Shown: one piece after another, positions 23,935 through 36,890 of the stretch
How the letters are laid out: each line of letters starts with the position of its first letter
Position numbering within the stretch: the stretch's first letter is position 1
Source of the DNA: Muscardinus avellanarius
Lineage: Eukaryota > Chordata > Mammalia > Rodentia > Gliridae
Direction of reading: 5' to 3'
NCBI GenBank assembly: GCA_963383645.1
Contig: OY726561.1
Span: forward strand, 135,425,404-135,489,403
Length of the DNA: 64,000 nt
Program-made: the position numbers and the translations under genes
The notes under the pieces: generated by a model
What the model was told of the DNA's origin: nothing
Seen by the model: the letters and a program-made list of their open reading frames with translations, nothing else
Databases searched by the model: none

Positions 23935-24869
23935 TGTCTGAGCTCCCTGCTCTTGCGTCTGCTTCCTCATTTTTCTTAATTATATACAGACAGGCTTTGA
24001 AGCCTCTCTGATCTGTTGCCACGGTTACTACTGATGAACACATTCTGCTAAAAGGGCTAGGGAAATTCAGTCCTTTTAAAGGATGGGAAATGTTGAGCTG
24101 TGATTTTCTGTCTGGATGAGAAGGGGCATGGTGGATTCTGGGTTATGGGGATGGGTCTCTCATGTCTTCTAGGATGTGCCTGAGAGGTTGGCTCAGTCCA
24201 GGTGGAGCATGGTTGTCATTGTGACCTCAAAGAGTTAAACAGGATCCTTCTGGAGCCACAGGGTGAGCTCAAGTATTACCATTTTGAGATAGAATCTTCC
24301 TGTTTCTTAATGCAGTTTGGGCCACATGATATATATTTTTTTAAAGAATAGAGATACAGGGTGTGTGGCAGAGAGCTGGTGAGTTTATTTGTAGGCATTA
24401 AGTTGGAAATAAGAGCACTCTTGAGTAATCAAAAGGAAAATCTGCTGAAGATAGGTAAGCCCCCAAAGCCAATTCCTTTATCAGGAATCTTAATAAGGCC
24501 AACCTCCTCTCCTCAGAATTTAGAAATGAATTCCAGGCTGGTACAAGATGTCAAGCAGGCAGGGTTCAGTTAACTGTGCGTTGCTGCAGGTCTGAATCCG
24601 TAGGCCCCTCTCTATCTGGTGAGGATGACAACTGTGGGGAGGTCACTTTCCAGGTAGACCCTACATGCAGGCTAGGGCTGGGCTCCTGCGCATCAGGCCA
24701 GAGATGGGGCCCTCCCCATTCTGTGCATGACTCCTGGAAGAATTTGATAAAAGTGACAAAGCTTTTCCTTAGAAAATGAGTGTGTGTTTGAAGATACACA
24801 TAATTTTTTCAGACTCCTAATGGGTTCATAGACCCCTGAAACCAATCAGTGAACCCCTGCTTACAGCAG

Positions 24870-24919
24870 GCAAATTGACTAACCTTGAGAAATTGCAAAT
24901 TGACTAACCTTGAGAAATT
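24870..24919. repeat. 25-bp tandem duplication
   Basis: gcaaattgactaaccttgag plus aaatt occurs twice, perfectly, with period 25. Confidence 0.93.
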
Positions 24920-25075
24920 GAACTTCTGAGCCTTAATTTTTTCATCTGAAAATGGTAGTCCTGAGAATTGAATGAGATAATATGCCCACGTTGTTTTAGC
25001 TGCATCTGCTACACAAATTAGTTAAGTAAAGACTACTGCTACTCTTACTGGTATTAGTATTGTCGTTATTGGGCC
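24920..25075 (+). mobile_element. MIR-like SINE fragment
   Basis: ttcatctgaaaatggtagtc and ttgaatgagataatatgccc fit the MIR core in plus sense. Confidence 0.6.
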
Positions 25076-27276
25076 ATCTGGAACCCTGACCTGCTCATCT
25101 AATTAAGACTGACCTCATTCGGTCACTCTTTCCATGGGCACAGAACCTGCATATAGGATTGTGCTGAGTGCTGTATAAAACATAGAAGTTTGGTTGGGGA
25201 ATTCAGATGCAAGACCCTACACCTATAGAGTATTGGGAAATGTGAATGCATATAGTTAAGGGTCAAATAAATGATATAGATTACAATGTAGTGCAGATAT
25301 TGGGGAAAAGATAAGACTAATGCAGATCAGTATATTCAGATATGGTATTTTGAGGTCCCTGCCCTCAAGGTGAGAGTAACATTTGTGTAGAACTACCCTA
25401 GAGCCTCTCTGCCTCAAGCTACCATCTCCAGGCCATTTAGCTCCAGAAAGCACACACAAGAACGGGCAGAATCTTGCTCTTGAGCATAAGGTTGTGTTTG
25501 TAGAAGGTGTCCAGCTCCTATTCCCTAGGCTTGTCCTAGGCTTGTGACCTCTGTGTGGACTGGGCTTCTGTTTCCTGGCCTCCTAAGAAGTGCTCTAACT
25601 TTGGCATGGTGTCTGGTCTTCACTGTCCTCCTTGATCGATAGGCAAGTAAAATCCCTCTTTGCTCCAAAAATAAATTAAGCCCTCTGTCTCCCTTGAAGA
25701 TAAATGGTTGAGATGGGGCCAAGAATGAACCAGGAAGGACACTTAATACCCAAGACTCCTGAGTATTGTCAGTCAAGAGGATGCAAAAAAGGTAATATGT
25801 TTCACAGCTAAAAGGAGTCAAGAATCTAGTTTGGAAGATTTGACTGTACCTTTCAATGTGGACTGAAGATTAAGAGGTGGTAGACAGGAAGTCCACAAAG
25901 TGACATTGTGGAAGGGATGATAGGAGAGCGTGTGGTGTGAGTGTCTGGTAATACTTAGATTGTGTCTTCCAGGATTAGTTCTCCAAGATGAAGGTTCTGT
26001 CAAGGGGTCTCTTTCTCCATTGCTTTCTGTGACATAGCTGGTTAAATAAACTATGGGTAAGTGATTCAAAGTCTTCCCAGAGAAGATTGGAAAGTCTTTG
26101 AGATTCTATAGGGAAATTATATTCGAGGGGCAAAGACACACCTGGAAATGGGGGGGGGTATAGAGGTCCAAAGAAATCTATAGATGTAAAGTGTGCAGAA
26201 AACCGAATCAGGCTGGCTGCTAAGCCTCTGCTAGAATATAGCACACAGGGATGAAGGCAAGATGGTTTGGAAGGTAACATATGCCAGAGGAAGAAAAGTT
26301 TGCAACTGTCAGAGATGTAGTAGAGTTATCAAATAAACATAGATTCAGCTTTGTGTTCAGTGGCATTTTCTTCTTTGGTAACTGGTTATTTGAACACAAT
26401 GCCAAAATAAAATCCCTCTTTATTTTTTTTCCTGGATGCCATTTCTGGCTGAGACACTCCCCAGCCTAAGTTCAGCTCTCTTTCTCTCTCCCTCTTCTCA
26501 AATATGATGAAAATTTTCCTTTCACTATTACCTCACCAAGTGCAAAATTCCTGGAAGAGGTCAGACTGGAATGCCAGTGTGATGCGTGGCAGCATCTGAT
26601 TCAGGACCATGGAGAGGGGCATGGGTCTGTGTATGCCCTGCCCTCTTTACTTGAGGTTTACTTGTTGCCAGTGGGGGGAGCTTCTGAAGATACTTTGCCA
26701 GGCACCATAATAGCACCACAATAACACGGTCAGGGGCAGTAGGGATTGCCATGTTTTGTCATAGGGAGAGGGAAGACCATTGAGGTCATGTTGGGAGACT
26801 GGGATTAAATTGCCAAGGACACAGTGAGAAGTGGTGATAATAAAACAGGAAGACAAGCCAGCTGTTTAGAGGACATCAGAGGCATTCTGCTCTTCACTGC
26901 AGGAGCTGGAGGGGCTCGAGGTCTTTGAGGGAAAAATCAGATCAAGGATTGTCTGTAGCTTATGTGTGATGAGCACCAGACTTATGGAGTAAGAGGAGGA
27001 GTAAGAGGTATCTGAAATGCTGAGCCATCCCTTCCAGAGAGAGAGAGAGAGAGAGAACACTAACTTCCGGGGGCCTGAGATAGTGGGGCCGAAAGGCTGA
27101 TGGACGCCTGTCCCTTTGCAAGCCCATGCATTTTTCAATGTCCTTCTTCCTCAAAGTGTAGGATGTTCCTGTGGGGAGGTCACGGAAACCTGGGACAGTC
27201 TTGCTGGTTCACTTTTCCTAGCAGCCATGTGAGCTCACTCTTCCTGGGGGCAGTTTTGTGCATTTTGAAGTCAATT
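25076..27276. other. Unique intron sequence
   Basis: No exon or repeat family recognised over 2.2 kb, apart from a short (GA)n at 27038-27054. Confidence 0.5.
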
Positions 27277-27291
27277 TAGAACACACCACGG

Positions 27292-27487
27292 GAGCCGGGC
27301 ATGGTGGCGCACGCTTGTAATCCCAGTGCTTGGGAGGCTGAGACTGGAGGATCGCACAGGTCCGAAGCCAGCCTCAGCTACTCAGTGAGACCCTGTTTCC
27401 AAATAACATATAATATAGGTCTGGGAGAATATCTTGGAGGTAGAAAGCCTCTGTGATCCACCCCCAGTACCCCCCCCCCAAAAAAAG
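27292..27487 (+). mobile_element. B1-dID SINE, first of a tandem pair
   Basis: Left half gagccgggcatggtggcgca, linker, right half ending in a C9A7 run. The left target copy tagaacacaccacgg is at 27277-27291, but no matching copy follows this unit directly. Confidence 0.93.
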
Positions 27488-27499
27488 GCTTGCTGATGT

Positions 27500-27694
27500 T
27501 TCCCAGGCATGGTGGCACATGCTTGTAATCCCCGTGCTTGGGAGGCAGAGACAGGAGGATCAGGCAGGTTTGAAGTCAGATGCGCTGGCTTAAGAGACCC
27601 TGTTTCCAAATAAAAAGTATAAAAAATAGGTCTGGGAGTGTACCCCGGAGGTAGAAGGGCTTCCAGGAACCCCAGTACCACAAAAATAAACAAA

Positions 27695-27725
<31 letters not shown>

Positions 27726-27726
27726 A
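27500..27726 (+). mobile_element. B1-dID/MEN SINE with (AAAT)n tail, second of a tandem pair
   Basis: Right half carries the young-subfamily ggcttccaggaaccccagta motif and ends in about nine AAAT units. tagaacacaccatgg at 27727-27741 matches the target copy in front of the first unit (14 of 15). Confidence 0.94.
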
Positions 27727-27814
27727 TAGAACACACCATGGAGGCAACTCGCTAGGGATGGAAAGTCACACATCTTTAGGTGTAGATGGAACTGAGTCAG
27801 GTCATGGACCCCAG

Positions 27815-27960
27815 CATACCCTTTTTAAGCCTGAGCACATTCACTAGTGAAATGGGGATGGTGATAATTGCAACCCATAGGGACCCTGCAAAGGCTGCCA
27901 ATCAGGCACTGTGAATAACGTGTTAGAACAATACCTGCTGGCTTGTAGCACAGCTCTCTA
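27815..27960 (+). mobile_element. MIR-like SINE fragment
   Basis: Weak similarity: gtgaaatggggatggtgata and gggaccctgcaaaggctgcc in MIR order. Confidence 0.45.
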
Positions 27961-27999
27961 ATGGCAGCTGTGTGCTTTATGCATTATCGAATAACAATA

Positions 28000-28640
28000 A
28001 TTCAAACACAGAGATACAGGCAGAACTCTTGTTCTCAGCAAACTTATATGGCAGTGGAGGAGTCAGACCACATGTTGGTAGGTGGATAAATGTCCATGGT
28101 AAGTTGTGATTTAGCTCTGATAAGAGGGAAAGGGGGAGAGATGATGTGTTGGAGTCGTGAAGGAGCTCTCTTGGAGGAAAGGTCATTTGGACAGAAACCT
28201 GAATGTGGTGAGTCAGGAACCGTGCCAATGTCTAGAGGGCGTGATCCCAGGCCAAAGGGCCAGCAAGTGCAAAGACCCTGAGGTGGAAATGTGGTTGGCT
28301 CATTTGAGGAACATCCAGGGATGGAGTGGCTACGGGACAATGATCAAGAAGGAGAGAAGGGTGACAGTAGAAAGGGAGTGAGGAAGGTAGATTGTGCACA
28401 TCCTGGGCACAGCCTGTGGGGGACTTTACTCTCAGTGAGATTTTACTCTAAGGAAGTCACTGAACAGAGGAATAATGCACTCTCCCTTTTAAGTACCACC
28501 CTAGCTGCCTTGTGAAGAGAGGATACAGGACGACAAAAGTGGAAGCAAACACGACATTAGGAGGCCACGGTGATCACCCAGGAAAAAAGCCATGATGATA
28601 GCCTCGGCCAGGGTGGCAGCGGTGGAGGGGTTGAGAAGAC
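28000..28640 (-). mobile_element. Ancient LINE fragment, probably L2-related
   Basis: Motifs in order such as cagcaagtgcaaagaccctg, gggactttactctcagtg and ccagggtggcagcggtgg belong to a very common old mammalian interspersed repeat. I believe this is the reversed L2 end; the family call is from memory. Confidence 0.45.
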
Positions 28641-29089
28641 GCAGAATCTGAATATGTTCTTCTAAGCATCTCTGAGCTGAAAAATATGGGAATTGCATCA
28701 CCAGTTTGTCTCCACAGCTCTGTGAGTCTTCACTATCCCCATTTTAATGACAAGTAAAAGAGAGGCAACCTGGCTTGTCTGTGATGACAGAACTGTTAGC
28801 CACACAGGTGGGCAAGCCTGGCACCCAGGCCCCTTGCCTCCTAGTTGGTGGAAGCTTGCTAGGTGGCTGAAAGGACTCCCTGTCCTGGTGCCTTCCTTGC
28901 CACATAGCTCTGACCTGGTGCAACTCAATCATGTTGCTGCAGGAATGACAAACCTCGGGTCCTTTCCCTGGAGCAGATTTCTCTAGGGAGCATCTGAAAG
29001 AACAAAGATATGGCTTTGGTTTCCATTTCAAGGGAGTTCTGCGTGGAATTTTGAATGTTCTTTTAATAATGAACCCTACATGCAAAGTG

Positions 29090-29240
29090 CTGTCTTAGGC
29101 CTATTTGTACATTACTTAATGGAATCAATCTTCCCAACACCCTGGGAGGTGGAAAGCTATTATCCTCAGTTTATGTTAGAGGAAAGAGAAATAACTTGGG
29201 TCAAGTCATAAGGCTACTGAGTGGTTGAAGTAAGCCCTCT
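29090..29240 (-). mobile_element. MIR-like SINE fragment
   Basis: ctattatcctcagtttatgt, then aacttgggtcaagtcataag, fits reversed MIR. Confidence 0.65.
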
Positions 29241-31020
29241 GTGCAGACGTAGCCGCAAAGGTTGTGAGGCACAGGAATGATGCAAAAGCAGCGGGGTGCT
29301 GGGCCTAGGCAGCAAGCTCCTGTTCCTGACGCATCTCAGTGCCTTCCCTGTAGGAACAGAACAGCCCTGGCTCCAGGATGGTGCTGATGGAACTGCACGT
29401 GTTGCTCATTAGGGTCTTGGAAACACTGGGCTGTACTCAGCCAATTCTCCTAATCATAACAGTTAGTAATAAGAAGAAATGATTAGTCAAAACAAGGAGG
29501 GACCCCGCTGAGAGGGATTTCGGGAGCCTCGAAGAGCCTAGTGTTACACATTTCACCAAATACCAATGTTTATAGAAAGTACTTCTTGTTTCTCCTTCTT
29601 CAATGAACCTAATTGCCTGGGAGGATGGCAGTGGGTTTCACTTTCTGGAAAAGGATGCAGTCTCCCTATCTGGCCTGGGCTGAAGCCTGAGTCCCCAGGA
29701 AACCTGGGGACTGCAGAAGCTTGTGGAGGATGGGAGAAGGCCCTGCAGCCTGGAAGGCAGCACATCTTGGTAGGAATGTGCTTATGGCCAGTCTCAGGTC
29801 ACTGCCTGCATGGGAGAGGGGCAGAAGGTTGAATCTTCTATTTGTGACCCAAGAAGAGGCCAAAGAGAGGGAAGCTTTGATATGACTGCTACCTCCAAGA
29901 GCTCTCCTGAAGACATTGAAAGCCAAGGAGAGCCATAGATCATGTGACCTGTAAGACATGGCCTTGGAGACCCCTTTCCTAACCCTGGAGCAAGGCCTCA
30001 GAGGACTCCAGGGGTAATGAAAACTGGCACTCACTCCCAGCTATGCCACTGTGTGACATGAAGCCAAGCATTTACTCTGATCAATTGCTGATTTTTTAGT
30101 GACCTACCCATCCTTGATTACTGAGATTCTCCTGTCCAGCATGCTGTATATAAAAATCTGTGCAAAGTCCACTGCTGTCTGAGGAGTTCAAAGTCTGAAA
30201 TTTGGGACAGTGGACACTCATACCACAGCCACAGAGATGACTGACCGGGCTGGAGAGGGCTAGGCACTGTGCTCTGGGAACTTGAAATGATACATTCAGG
30301 ACCTGAGCCACCCCTAACCACTCATTTGATTTAGAATGCCCCGATGCAGACCAGAGCTCCATGCAGATGCTAGTATGAAGACAGATCAGGACAGGATTCT
30401 AAAGTGAGGACACTGACATTCTGAATCTTGAAATCTTGTTGGCAACCCTTGAACCAAGATGTGTCTGGGATGAGGGTCACACAAATGATGAAATCCTTAA
30501 AGGTCAAGCATCTCAGCTCCCTCAGTATCATCTCAGAAGTGTAGAATTTTGGCTAGTTCCACGTAGCACTCAGCCTACTGTGAACTCACAGATAATAAGC
30601 ACTGGAGAGGGAAGGGTATGGGCCTGCTAGGGTATCTTCTAAAATAGTGGTAGCAAGGTATTATGGAAAGAACTGAGGGCTGAATATTCATGGGTTAGGC
30701 AATCTGTTTCCCTTGGGAATACACAGAGGAATCTTTCAGGCACTGTTTTACATCGTTCTAAAAGAAACATGGGATTTTCTCTGGGCTCACAAAAAACACC
30801 CAGGCTCCAAAGACAAGAATTCAAGGTCAAAGGGAGAAAAAGAACCTGAAAAGGGTAGGTAGGCTTCTCCAGGGGACGTAGATCATACCAGGTCAAGTCC
30901 AGATTCTGCCACTTCACAGATGCACAAATTTAATTGTCCCAGGTGGCAAATGTTCTTTACAATCCTGATGGTTGGCCAGTCCAGTGCAAGGGAGACCATT
31001 ACACACAACATTAGAGAGTC
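29241..31020. other. Unique intron sequence
   Basis: No exon or clear repeat recognised. Confidence 0.5.
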
Positions 31021-31079
31021 ACCCACTGGCAGTCATACCCTGTTTGAAAAGATAACAGCGAGGACTATCTTTTCACAAT

Positions 31080-32545
31080 AGCCACCAACCCATAAAATAC
31101 CCAGGCTCAAATCTCATAACAGAGTTTAATAAACATCAAGGCAAATACAAAATTCTACTAAAGGGCACTAAAGAAGTCTGAAATTCCATGTCCCTGGAGA
31201 GAAAGACTCAACATCATAGAGAAGACAGTCACCTCTAAAGTAGTTCATATATTCAATGCAATCCCAGTCCTAATTTAATAGGATTGTTTAATGAAATGTG
31301 CCCAACTTGTTCTAAGGCTCATCTTGAAGGGGAAAGTGCTTAATAATGTAAACGACATTTTTGACAATTAATAATATATAGAGAGACCTGGTTTACCAGT
31401 CATTGAGATATACCATAAAGTTGACATCTTTAGGAGCATTTAGCATTGGTGTCAGGATAGACCAAACAATCAATGAGAAAGAATAAAGACAAATATGTTC
31501 AGGCATTTAGTTCATAATAGAAGATGTGTCTTGTTAAAATCTGTACAGTTGAGGTGGAACTGATGGCAAGCTATTTTTAATAAGCTAAACAAGAATATCA
31601 ATATCACATTCTATACAAAAATAAATTGCAGACAGAGGAAGGAATTAAACTAAACACTATGCGGAGAATTAAAAGAAAACATAAGAGAATTTTTTATACA
31701 TTGTAGTAGGAAGAATATATATAAAACCAAGACAGAAAGTCAAGACACAAAACCCCCAAACCAGAATGATATAGATGGCCATATTTGAGCTCAAAATTTA
31801 AAACCTCAATATGACCTTCTTCCAAAAGAAATTACCCATCAATGGTAAGTAGGGTTAAAAATAAGAGGAGAATTCCTGGGTATGGTAGCATTGCCTATAA
31901 TCTCAGTAACTGGGAGGCAGAGACAGGAGGATTTCAGGTTCAAGGCCAGCCTCAGCAACTTAGTGAGAACTTGTTTCAAAGTAAAATAAAATAAAATAGG
32001 GCTGAAGGTGTAGCTCACAGGTAGAATACTCCCGGATTCAATCCCCAGCACCACAAAAGTAAATACATAAATAAAATAAGAGGAGAAGTAGAAGGCAGGA
32101 AGTTAGATATAATTAATGAGCATCATCTAAATATCAGCTTATAGAGAAATGGCAAGGGTTAGACCCAGGCAATTCCTAGAAGACACAATAAATCAGTCGC
32201 AAAGCATATTAAAATGTACACTTATAATCAGTGAAATACTACTTAAAATGATTCAGAGGCCAGTTAAGTTGGCAAAAATTGCAAGTCTCAAAAACATCTA
32301 GTTGGGGCAGTATATGGAGAAGCATAATGTATGCTGCCAGTATTGGTGTGGATTGGTTGAATCATTTGGAAAAGCTATTTACTCTGGGAATACCGCTGGC
32401 TTCTGAGAGTATGTACCCAATCATTCAGCAATTCTATTTCTAGGTAAACATATGTGCTCCAGGGCATGTCCTAGCATTTTTGTGGCAGCATTATTGTTTA
32501 TATTAATGATATACTAGAATTGGTCCAAGTGCCTACCCATGGGAG
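31080..32545 (+). mobile_element. Old L1 (L1M-like) ORF2 end and 3' region, split by a SINE
   Basis: The first part (31080-31790) follows the end of L1 ORF2 (ttcaatgcaatcccagtcct, caatcaatgagaaagaataa). The second (32200-32545) follows the terminal region (cattcagcaattctatttct, gtggcagcattattgtt). It is full of stops and frameshifts, so non-functional. Confidence 0.8.
31872..32072 (+). mobile_element. B1-dID SINE inserted in the old L1
   Basis: Left half cctgggtatggtagcattgc, linker with AAAAT units, ID-like right half. Perfect 15-bp duplication aaaataagaggagaa at 31857-31871 and 32073-32087. Confidence 0.95.
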
Positions 32546-32717
32546 GGGGACTTCATTACTCAGCAAAGACTGCTGGTGCCTCCTCTGCTTATGCCGTCTC
32601 TCTTTCCTGGTCTCATGGAAGATCCATTTCCCAGGCACCTTGCCCAGAGAGCACAGGATCTAATTTATCTTAGTGAATTAGATGCACCCTTCATCATCTC
32701 ACCTGGAGTGTCACTGA

Positions 32718-32763
32718 TAGTTTGATACCAGGTCACCTGTTAGTTTGATACCAAGTCACCTGA
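32718..32763. repeat. 23-bp tandem duplication
   Basis: tagtttgataccaggtcacc, then tagtttgataccaagtcacc, period 23, one difference. Confidence 0.85.
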
Positions 32764-32859
32764 GAGGTAGTGGTCCTTTCCTTCCCAAGGAAAGTCGACT
32801 TGCACTGAGAGTAAAGCACTGGAGCCCTGGACCCAGTCAGGCCAGTGAGAATGTGTAAG

Positions 32860-33025
32860 ATCAGCTGCTCATTACTGTGTGGGGACGGGAAGTCACTTAT
32901 CCCTCCTTGGCTCCAGTGCCCTTAGCTATAAATGGGGAATAATAGTAGTGCCTGTCATGTGTGCTATGAGATTAATTGAGGGGCTTAGCACAGTGCCTAA
33001 GATGTAGTCACACCTTACTAAATAG
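32860..33025 (+). mobile_element. MIR SINE
   Basis: gaagtcacttatccctcctt, tataaatggggaataatag and gcttagcacagtgcctaaga in order cover most of a MIR. Confidence 0.75.
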
Positions 33026-33030
33026 CAGCT

Positions 33031-34075
33031 GTGACTGTCAGAGGTGTGTGTCAATCAGCAGGGGCTGTGTGTGGAGCACCAGGGCACATAGCATGATGAT
33101 GATGTCCTCAAGAGAGTCCCCTGCCCTGAGACATTGATACTTCATCCTGGGCAGAGGGGTAAAGGTATGGGCATCATTAACCTCCCAGAGATCCATGCAG
33201 GCTTGTCCCTGGGCAGGGACACAAGGCCTGCCCTTCATTCACATGGTGAGGGGATTCTCACCTGGCCCTCAGTTCTCCTCTTCTGTCCAGTAGACAAAAC
33301 TGAGTGGCTCTCAAGTGGCTCTGAATACAAAATGAGATTGGTGGCACCCATGTATTCCCATGGACCGCTGATCCCTAGTCTCCCTTGCCTAGCCACCTCT
33401 GTGCACAGCTGAGCCAGCCTGCATCAAACATCAAGCCTCATCTCACCACAGTTTGCTCCATAATGCTCTGTGGAGCACCTTCAGTTGTCACTTTCAAGGT
33501 GAGAAGAACTCAGAGGTGATAGCGAGGAAGTTCTCAAAATGCCCCTTTGGGCATCTCCTGCAAGTCTAAGCCCACAAGCCACAGAGGGGACAGCACATCA
33601 GTACTCCCATTACCCAGACCCACCACTCTTCAGAAGGAGGAGAGAGAACAGAGTGGCCTTTGTGTCCAATTGGCCTCTGGTTTTCTACCCTTAAGCTTTT
33701 ATGAGGCAAGCCACTTCCTTGATGTAGCCTCTGCATTGGCATTGTCTTTATTGAGTGGTCCAGAGGTGGTCTCTGGCATAAGCTAGAGGGAATTCTGGAC
33801 TTTCTGCATGTTGACCTCGGACCGCAGCCTGCTCTTTCTCTTCAAAGTCCTCACCGGTTATATACTGGCAATCCAGCCTTTAAACCCACATCCAATCTCA
33901 TATAATGATGGTTCTTAGGTGTCTAGCTTGCAGTTGGCATTTTCCAGCCAATTGTGTAGAGACCTATTCAGAAGACTAGACACAAAGCTTCAAAACAAAT
34001 CACCCCAGAGTGATGGCTTCCTTGTCCTATGCCACATGTAATCCAGAAAGCCTGGCATCTTCAAACTGATGCTGG
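33031..34075. other. Unique intron sequence
   Basis: Nothing recognised. Confidence 0.5.
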
Positions 34076-34078
34076 GAT

Positions 34079-34170
34079 CCCCTCCCTCCCTCCCTCCCTT
34101 CCTTCCTCACCTTCTTCTCCTTTTTCCTCACATTCACTCTCTCTCTCTCTCTTCTCTCTTTCTTCTTCTT
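34079..34170. repeat. (CCCT)n and (CT)n pyrimidine repeat
   Basis: Seven CCCT/CCTT units, then a (CT)n run and CTT units, all next to the SINE that follows and possibly its tail. Confidence 0.9.
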
Positions 34171-34349
34171 TTGAGGTACTGGGGATTGAATCCAGGGGCA
34201 CTCTACCTCTGAGCTACACCCCGGCCTTATTTTAATTTTTATTTTGAAACAAGGTCTTGTTAAATTGCTGAGGCTGGCCTTGAACCTGGGATCCTTCTGT
34301 TTCAAGCTCCAAGTACTGGGATGATAGGCATGCACCACCATTCCTGGCT
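34171..34349 (-). mobile_element. B1-dID SINE, older
   Basis: Plus strand shows ggtactggggattgaatcca, the linker and reversed B1 half ending caccaccattcctggctg. Confidence 0.93.
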
Positions 34350-35394
34350 GATGAGACCCATTCTACCCACTTCACTTGACCTCCCACGTGATTCAGAAGC
34401 CCTCTGGCATGCCTCCGTCAGCATGGGGCACCTGCTCATTACTCAGAGCTATTCCTTTCTCCAGGCTGTATTCAAAATCTACCTTCGATGCTTAAGTGGC
34501 TTTCCACTAAATCCCTGGTGAGAGGCAAAGACACTGGGGTCCCTGGTGTTTGTCGCACTCATATAAAGACACCAGTGATGCCTGTGACCCTTTGGCTCTC
34601 GTTTCCATAACATGTGCTACCAAACCAGGGAGTCTAGAAGCTCACAGTCCTGGTTCAGGAAAAACCTAGTGGCACCAGGTTCTCAATACGGCAGCTGGAA
34701 TATCAGGGAATTATAGAGGTGTTGAGCCTTCTGGGAGAAAGCGGGAGTATACTAGTCCCAGGAGATGGTAAGGCTGTAAGTTCAGATGTTGGGACAGACT
34801 TTGGAAAAAATACCAATTAAAGCTGGTGTGAAGCCAAGAGGCCCTACTCAGTGTAATAGAGTTGAGGGAAGATGCTGAGCCTAGATCCCAGAAGGGTCAA
34901 TGGTCAGCAACAAAAAGTATAAGGGGTCAATATGTAAGTCTCAGGTATGATTGGCAATGGTGACTTTGAGAAGTGACCCTCAAATGGATAGGAGTGTGAG
35001 GTCTACGAGTGAACTATATCCCAGGCCCCACTAAGAATCCTGAACTGGACTGGATCAGGATCTGGAGCCAAGCCATCAAGAATGTGATAGAAGACTTGAT
35101 GGGAAGCAGGAGGCCATCTGGGGGTCACCTGTGAGGATCTAGGGAACAATATGGTACACAGAGTTTGGGCACAGAGTTATATTCACGAGGGATGGAGAGA
35201 GGGGAGTAGTGATGGCATCAGAATTTAGCCAACCTAGGAGAGCTCTCCAGGAACATTTGATCTATAATGTCCAGTTCCCCTACACATTTAGTAATTTCTT
35301 ACTTGAGACTGTATAATCTAGAGACCCCAAACTCACCTTTTAAATATTGTTCATAAGAAGCAAAACCAAGACAACAATTTATGGCAACTTAGTA
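34350..35394. other. Unique intron sequence
   Basis: Nothing recognised. Confidence 0.5.
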
Positions 35395-35600
35395 CATGTC
35401 TGCCATTGAGTTAGGCATTTCACATGCATGTCATGATAGTTACAATAATAAATAATGCCCGTATTGTTTTGGAAAACACCCAGAGATTTGAAGAGGTTGG
35501 TAACCTACCCAAGCCACACAGCAAGGGGAAGGTGGAGCCAAGAGTCGAGCGTGGTTCTCTTCATGCAAACAGTGGAGCTCTTACCCCTTGGCTATTTGGG
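35395..35600 (-). mobile_element. MIR-like SINE fragment
   Basis: ttaggcatttcacatgcatg, then gaggttggtaacctacccaa, fits reversed MIR. Confidence 0.65.
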
Positions 35601-36199
35601 CAGTTGTTCTGTAAGGTAATAGTGGGTAAAAGAAAAACACTCAGAGCAGTGCATCTAAGAGCTTCCAGTTCTGTGGACAGGTGAAAGCCCTGTGCCCAAA
35701 CGGCTGTAACCAGCACAGAATACTCAGAGATTGCAAGGCAACCATTCTCTATCCTGTCTAGCAGGAGACAGAAGATCAGAAGATGCAGAACCACCTGCTC
35801 CTGTCTGTCTTCTGCTTTGAGTCACAGAACTAAGCTGGAAGATTCAGGAACCTGGAGCTGCAGCTGCCGCTGAGTTTCACGTTCATCCCCAACCAGTCCT
35901 GCCTAGCACCAGCGCCTAGGAATCTGACATCAGGGCCATGTCTGGAGACCACAAAGGAGCATCCATGTCCAGAAAGGATCCTCAAGCTGTGAGGTGAATG
36001 GCTTTGTTTTGATTTTTTAAATCAAGAAGAAAGCATATTAAATGAGAATATTTGGCCTCAATTCCCTCCTACCTCTGGAACTTCACAATTAAGTCAGTGT
36101 TTTGTGAGCCTCAGCAAATGACATGGACCAGCATGTGTTCCCTGAGTATAAGTCAGGCCACCTGACATAATTCCTGATATAATTATTCCCCCCTCTTCC

Positions 36200-36277
36200 G
36201 CAGCCTCCCCCCTCCTCTTGCTTCTCCATCTCAGCCTCTCAAGTACTAGGATTAAAGGCGTGTGCCACCACACCCTG
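36200..36277 (-). mobile_element. B1 left-half fragment
   Basis: Only the reversed left end remains: cagcctctcaagtactagg and gtgtgccaccacaccctg. It is preceded by a C-rich stretch. Confidence 0.75.
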
Positions 36278-36496
36278 AATCGTTTCTTAAAGTTTACTGG
36301 CCTACAGAGAAAACGCAGAAAAAGGGTATACTTAGATATCTGCAGGGGTAACTGAAAAAGTACTCAAATAATGTGTATCAAAGGAAATAATGTCAACTAA
36401 ATGACAATGGACTGGATTTTAACTGCTTTAGAAATGAAAATAACATGAAAGTAGAGTAGACAACTCTGATGATAATAATGAAATAAAATAGCTTGT

Positions 36497-36702
36497 ATTT
36501 ATTTATTTATCATGGTACTGGGTATTTAAATCAAGAGTTATACCTCTGAGCTACACCCCAGACCCTATGTTATTTTTTAATTTTTGAAATAGGGTCTCAC
36601 TGGGTTGCAGAGGGCCTTGCTAAGTTGCTAAAGCTGGCTGAGAACTTGTGACCCTCCTGTCTCAGCTTCTCAAGTACTGGGATTGCAAATGTGTGCCCAG
36701 CT
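36497..36702 (-). mobile_element. B1-dID SINE, older and diverged
   Basis: TATT units (tail), ggtactgggtatttaaatca, linker with Alu/B1-like middle, reversed left end gggattgcaaatgtgtgccc. Confidence 0.9.
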
Positions 36703-36764
36703 AGTCTGCTTCATTATTATATGTTTCACAGGTCAAACATTGTTTCAAATAATATCATTGCATT

Positions 36765-36890
36765 TAATTCCCTATGGTGGTGAGTAAAACACTGGTATTA
36801 TCCCCATCTTATGGATGAGGAAATGGAGGCTCAGGAAAGACTTGATCCTTGTCCCAGAGGCAGAGCAGGGCTTAAACTGGGCATGGGCCC
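36765..36890 (-). mobile_element. MIR-like SINE fragment
   Basis: tattatccccatcttatgga, then tgaggaaatggaggctcagg, is the conserved reversed MIR core. Confidence 0.7.

Noticed and set aside
31080..32545. Functional L1 or a host gene derived from it
   Set aside because: Frames are broken throughout and only the distal part is present, interrupted by a SINE.
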